This document shows positions 6,201 to 6,452 of a DNA stretch of 6,452 nt, piece by piece; the first letter of the stretch is position 1, and every line of letters begins with the position of its first letter. This DNA comes from Desulfobulbaceae bacterium (GTDB taxonomy: Bacteria > Desulfobacterota > Desulfobulbia > Desulfobulbales > Desulfurivibrionaceae): NCBI GenBank assembly GCA_003557565.1, contig PWOG01000326.1:1-6452 (forward strand), given 5' to 3'. The notes beneath the pieces are model-generated. The model did not search any database and was not told the origin of the DNA. It was given only the letters and a program-made list of their open reading frames with translations. Both the position numbers and the translations under genes were made by a program.

Positions 6201-6452
6201 CGGGCAATAGCGAGTCGGCCTTTAACAATGCGGTGAGCTTCTTCCGGGTGGACCTTCAGACCGGAAACCAGTGGCAGCTGATCAGCCATGCGGTTAGCGG
6301 GGCGCAGGCAGACCTGTCGGGCTCGCTGGTTTATGGCTACAACAGAGTCTACTTCAGTGAACAGACTATTGAAGAAGGACACGGCTACTGGGTGAAGAAC
6401 GATGAGGGAGCCGCTTACACGCTGGCAGGCCCCGGAGCCGTGCAACTTGAGC
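191..6452 (+). CDS. Giant secreted multidomain surface/adhesin-like protein (3' end beyond window)
   Basis: The frame runs open from ATG 191 to the window edge, giving at least 2,087 residues with no stop. The start is well fixed: an in-frame TGA lies at 155-157, 191 is the first ATG after it, and a clear signal peptide follows at once. Domain order: signal peptide, DUF285/BspA-like repeats, FN3-like module, long parallel beta-helix, acidic beta-sandwich, three near-identical FN3 modules, ZU5-like domain, two FN3-like modules, and a partial C-terminal domain. No catalytic motif or internal membrane segment is visible, so the likely role is structural or adhesive at the cell surface or outside the cell. 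The protein is rich in Asp/Glu/Asn/Gly/Thr and has only two cysteines that I could find. The domain mix resembles type IX-secreted proteins of Bacteroidota/Balneolota, but the sorting domain that would confirm this is not in view. No gene symbol is recognised. Confidence 0.95.
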   Translation, partial: MKSIIKFLLILVTVTGTVLNGSTYSAFAQEAFITTWKTDNPSFTTNDDQILIPTFTGANYNYNVYWESVDDETVNGTISNITGSITITFPEPGIYRVEITGLFPRIFFNDQFDRLKILSVEQWGDNPWTIMLGAFEGAENLVINATDAPDLSQVASMARMFSRAYSLNQDIGHWDVSNVRVMIGMFEDATSFNQDISNWDVGNVSSFIDMFKGASKFNQDIGSWDVSSATNMRGMFNRASDFNQDIGSWDVSDVTDMRSMFSFASSFNQDISGWDVSNVTFMSSMFFAATSFNQNINTWDVSGVNFMNSMFFGATAFNQDLNNWDVSNVSNMESMFTTTFYNGDISTWDVSNVSNMSNMFANSPVFNGDISNWDVSSVTTMWSMFRDATSFNADISNWNVSNVTTMSQMFQNASSFDQNLGSWDITSVTETGFFFDNSMQEMLNGSGISTSNYDLTLTGWASQDVNTGLFLGAAGLNYCEGQSARQTLIDEFEWTIIDDGFSVDCASIELPAPSLLAPVDEEDDVELPVVFIWEAVDGATKYQVQVTETGVPFSEAVVDVNTEETELLVVELNSLTEYMWRVRAETNVVEGEWSQVWSFTTGEAPDTKITVTNTNDSGEGSLRWAIDQANQSAFRDTIAFNIDGSGPHLIQPESQYISFLHPVVIDATTQPGYASGSPQIVLDGSLGGEINGLVFTAAANGSSVLGFSIINFEKEAIYLLSNNNTIRGNFIGVTPSGEAAGNDRGILLLTSSNNHIGGASEEYRNIISGNNVGIDLAWGSDNNFIAGNFIGTTLDGTAALGNKFNMQIRGGSNNIVGGNSPAHRNIIAGAFFEDSNNQQSGGSGIVITRGFDNQGATVNPVGNIVQGNFIGTDITGTVSLANERAGVLILFGATENKIGGTGEGEGNLISGNGWYGILLQGSDERPANENLIQGNFIGTDVTGTQPLGNELGIWIIGNANRNVIGKTDTDSGGNLISGNTVIGILVSEGEENVISGNKIGTNADGTQALGNNAGIQINSNFNIIGGDNLAQSNLISGNSNYGIYLRGSDETTVKGNLIGTDITGENVIPGQPRGIRISGGSGHLIHNNTISGHNAQGLLLDDSVQGSQGATGVRITGNKIGTDISGMSRLANRGAGIYLMSSSGNTIGGINDEDANVISGNGGGFESFLFRSPGIVLHNGSNENLIQGNFIGTTILGEIVEDLGNFSHGIEITDGSILNTIGLNQGRTGRANVIAGNGVFEGSAVVITGEESVNNRVSGNNMFGNSIIGIDLGGDGITENDEDDSDTGPNNLQNFPVIENAFYDEGSNELTIQYRVPSDPSNTSYPLEIEFFINSNNRQGSLLLGVDSYNTDDFGTVKTVVLTPEDGVMSTGVNITSVAINEDNDTSEFSAVFEVTSSPTVPGVVALTSPEDESSGVSINTSFNWEAVENADSYDIEASTSEEFITAAFVFLETGLTETEFEATLDYETTYFWRVRAVNAAGEGDWSEAWSFTTQAEGDPPGIVELVSPEDGATGVPIIPLFVWNESAGANTYDIEAATSEEFITASIVFFETGLTDTEFETTLDYETTYFWRVRAVNDAGEGDWSEAWNFTTQAEDAPPGVVELVSPEDGATGVPIIPLFVWNAIEGAETYDIEASTSEEFITAALVFSETGLTETEFEATLDYETTYYWRVRAVNDAGEGDWSEAWSFTTKDQIVSISQTIEVGSGGGEFSDESTGVVVTFPPGALTETVEINIGTYLNIPDGAEVSGLMVSLSGPDFSPVEFDEPVLIKLKYDPDNLPDGVSEANLKVIKYSQITEEWTELESDVDTSEKTVSAFTTSFSGFAAGVIEGTVFEPGMVTLLSPENEASDVSISPELSWQELQNADTYTLQVSTGSDFSSTVVDQQGIDAASYQVTDLELNTTYFWRVRGVNEAGPGEWSEVWIFTTGELSPPGELTLSVTDNNPALSWGASPSASVSGYNVYRGAGPAALELLTELDASATGYTDSDVPQGGSFYAVTATGPGNSESAFNNAVSFFRVDLQTGNQWQLISHAVSGAQADLSGSLVYGYNRVYFSEQTIEEGHGYWVKNDEGAAYTLAGPGAVQLE
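275..667 (+). other. N-terminal segment leading into the DUF285/BspA-like domain
   Basis: Residues 29-159 start with FITTWKTDNP, a typical opening of BspA-like/DUF285 surface proteins in Bacteroidota. There follow the short strands ILIPTFTG and YNYNVYWES, then ITFPEPGIYRVEITG, a PKD-like beta pattern in which a force or value is applied and read out. LKILSVEQWG and MLGAFEGAENL then lead into the first MF repeat. It is normally found joined to the repeats, and I treat it as their N-terminal cap. Confidence 0.7.
668..1489 (+). repeat. Eleven tandem 25-residue (75-bp) DUF285/BspA-like repeats
   Basis: Units begin at 668, 743, 818, 893, 968, 1043, 1118, 1193, 1265, 1340 and 1415 (residues about 160-433). 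The consensus is MFxxAxxFNQDI, two variable residues, then WDVSNVxxM and two more. The period is exactly 75 bases except for unit 8 (1193-1264), which is 72 bases and has lost one residue before the FN/YN position. The Trp-Asp-Val core holds in units 1-9; unit 10 has WNV and unit 11 has WDI with the end of the consensus lost. This is the DUF285 family (Pfam PF03382), known from surface proteins of Mycoplasma, Listeria and Bacteroidota and thought to form a solenoid for adhesion or display. The ligand is unknown. Confidence 0.92.
1490..1705 (+). other. C-terminal cap of the DUF285 solenoid, with paired cysteines
   Basis: Residues 434-505 follow the last repeat. They carry the usual ending of this domain in Bacteroidota: ISTSNYDLTLTGWASQ, then LGAAGLNYCEGQSARQTLI, then WTIIDDG. 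The two cysteines (codons 1625 and 1703, residues 479 and 505) are the only ones I find in the whole frame and probably form a disulfide once exported. Confidence 0.75.
1712..1996 (+). other. FN3-like module 1
   Basis: Residues about 508-602 have an FN3-like pattern: a start like PAPSLLAPVDEED, the B-strand FIWEAVDGATKYQVQV, then LTEYMWRVRAET and a closing VWSFTTG. The module is more divergent than the tandem copies at 4394-5266. It probably serves as a spacer between the two solenoids. Confidence 0.75.
2012..4021 (+). other. Right-handed parallel beta-helix domain
   Basis: Residues about 608-1277 open with ITVTNTNDSGEGSLRWAI and DTIAFNI, the standard N-terminal entry of secreted beta-helix proteins. 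DATTQPGYASGSPQIVLDGS follows, then a long array of coils rich in Asn, Gly and Ile. Recurring pieces are NFIGTDxTGT, LGN, GIxI, NxIGG and NxISGN. At ~670 residues it could form a rod of roughly two dozen or more coils (an estimate from ~20-25 residues per coil). Relatives with catalytic activity (pectin lyases, alginate epimerases) have acidic or basic clusters at fixed places; I cannot identify any here. A structural or glycan-binding role is more likely, but an enzyme is not excluded. Confidence 0.88.
2372..3769 (+). repeat. Eight GN[FKL]IG higher-order repeats in the beta-helix
   Basis: The motif GN[F/K/L]IG, followed by T in all but the first, starts at 2372, 2549, 2789, 2990, 3176, 3353, 3539 and 3752. 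Spacings are 177, 240, 201, 186, 177, 186 and 213 bases (59-80 residues), so each unit spans about three helix coils. Most units continue with a T/S-D-x-T/S-G turn, then LGN or LAN, then GIxI, N-x-IGG and N-[LVI]-I-[SA]-G-N. The 80-residue gap (2549-2789) holds an extra Asn/Gln/Gly-rich loop at about 2689-2776. Copies differ a good deal at the DNA level, which points to an old duplication. Confidence 0.85.
4022..4378 (+). other. Acidic turn and beta-sandwich closing the helix
   Basis: Residues about 1278-1396. The helix ends in GIDLGGDG and an Asp/Glu/Asn-rich loop (TENDEDDSDTGPNN), then NLQNFPVIENA, EIEFFINSN, TVKTVVLTP and NDTSEFSAVF. This order (IDLG, NLQNFP, EFF, TSEFS) is the recurrent tail of beta-helix proteins of this type. 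The acidic loop looks able to bind calcium, but that is inference. Confidence 0.75.
4394..4690 (+). repeat. FN3 tandem module, copy 1 (99 residues)
   Basis: Residues about 1402-1500: PGVVALTSPEDESSG, FNWEAVENADSYDIEAS, TSEEFITAAF, YETTYFWRVRAVNAAGEGDW and SEAWSFTT. It has the order of an FN3 fold, with the FWRVRAVN strand F and a terminal FTT. It shares its second half with copies 2 and 3 almost base for base, but its first ~75 bases differ from them. Confidence 0.88.
4691..4987 (+). repeat. FN3 tandem module, copy 2 (99 residues)
   Basis: Residues about 1501-1599: PGIVELVSPEDGATG, VPIIPLFVWN, YDIEAATSEEFITASIV, YFWRVRAVNDAGEG and WNFTT. It is exactly 297 bases from copy 1. The first part matches copy 3 very closely in DNA and protein, while the middle (about 4800-4850) uses different codons from copies 1 and 3. 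Confidence 0.88.
4988..5266 (+). repeat. FN3 tandem module, copy 3
   Basis: Residues about 1600-1692: PGVVELVSPEDGATG, VPIIPLFVWN, YDIEASTSEEFITAALV, TYYWRVRAVNDAGEG and WSFTT. It lies 297 bases from copy 2. Its first third resembles copy 2 and its middle resembles copy 1, a mosaic pattern. The linker KDQIVSIS then leads into the ZU5-like domain. Confidence 0.88.
5273..5680 (+). other. ZU5-like domain
   Basis: Residues about 1695-1830: IEVGSGGGEFSDESTGVVVT, FPPGALTETVEINIG, a central GLMVSLSGPDFSPVEFDEPV, LIKLKYDPDNLP, then EEWTEL and FTTSFSGFAAG. The GG.. / (I/F)PPGAL / GP..... (F)..PV order fits the ZU5 family, which occurs in bacterial surface proteins as well as in ankyrins and PIDD-type proteins. 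At the place where autocleaving ZU5-UPA proteins have His-Phe-Ser, this protein has Ser-Phe-Ser (5651-5659), so self-cleavage is not expected. Its job here is unknown; a structural or interaction module is likely. Confidence 0.7.
5693..5980 (+). other. FN3-like module 5
   Basis: Residues about 1835-1930: VTLLSPENEASDVSISPELSW, NADTYTLQVSTGSDF, LNTTYFWRVRGVNEAGPGEW and VWIFTTG. It is of the same type as the tandem copies but clearly divergent, so it was duplicated earlier or acquired separately. Confidence 0.82.
5984..6244 (+). other. FN3-like module 6 (divergent)
   Basis: Residues about 1932-2018: PPGELTLSVTDNNPALSW, SGYNVYRGAGP, TGYTDSDVPQGGSFYAVTA and NNAVSF. The SGYNVYRG / YTDSDVP / FYAVTA order is that of a classic FN3 of the kind found near the C-terminus of secreted enzymes and adhesins. 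GC content is much higher here than in the first half of the gene. Confidence 0.75.
6245..6452 (+). other. Start of a C-terminal W/GYW-motif domain, cut by the window edge
   Basis: Residues about 2019-2087 contain QWQLISHAVSG, LVYGYNRVYFSEQTIEEGHG and GYWVKNDEG. The pattern (W..IS.P-like start, a Y-rich middle, then EGxGYWVK) recalls a small beta domain that often lies just before the type IX sorting domain in Balneolota/Rhodothermota secreted proteins. That link is from memory of the family and is not proven here. The rest of the domain and the true C-terminus lie outside the window. Confidence 0.5.

Noticed and set aside
6059..6445. Antisense open frame of 128 codons on the minus strand
   Set aside because: It lies fully inside the well-supported FN3 and C-terminal coding sequence. 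Its translation shows no domain pattern, and long antisense frames are expected where GC is high.

Overview
The window is almost entirely one very large open reading frame on the + strand. It starts at ATG 191 and is still open at the window's end (at least 2,087 codons, no internal stop or frameshift when read codon by codon). It encodes a secreted, modular, repeat-rich surface or adhesin-like protein. The only other possible gene is the last ~31 codons of an upstream frame (2-97). I see no RNA gene, mobile element or CRISPR array.

Layout of the protein: signal peptide (residues 1-28); an N-terminal beta-rich segment leading into a BspA-like/DUF285 domain with eleven 25-residue repeats (about 160-433) and a C-terminal cap with the only two cysteines found (479 and 505); a fibronectin type III (FN3)-like module (about 508-602); a long right-handed parallel beta-helix with eight GN[FKL]IG-type repeats (about 608-1277) and an acidic beta-sandwich tail (about 1278-1396); three nearly identical 99-residue FN3 modules in tandem (about 1402-1692); a ZU5-like domain (about 1695-1830); two more FN3-like modules (about 1835-2018); and the start of a domain with GYW-type motifs (from about 2019), cut by the window edge.

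The organism is most likely a member of Bacteroidota in the broad sense, with Balneolota/Rhodothermota-like marine or saline bacteria the best guess. The reasons are this mix of modules, the strongly acidic composition, the lack of a Shine-Dalgarno sequence and the moderate GC content. In that group such proteins usually end in a type IX secretion sorting domain, but that part would lie beyond the window, so export by this route is inference.

Base composition climbs along the gene, from about 33-42% GC in sampled 60-base lines of the 5' repeat region to about 62% near the 3' end. This suggests that modules of different origin or age were joined. There is no evidence of a multi-gene system; the interest lies in how this one giant gene is built and how its repeats evolve.
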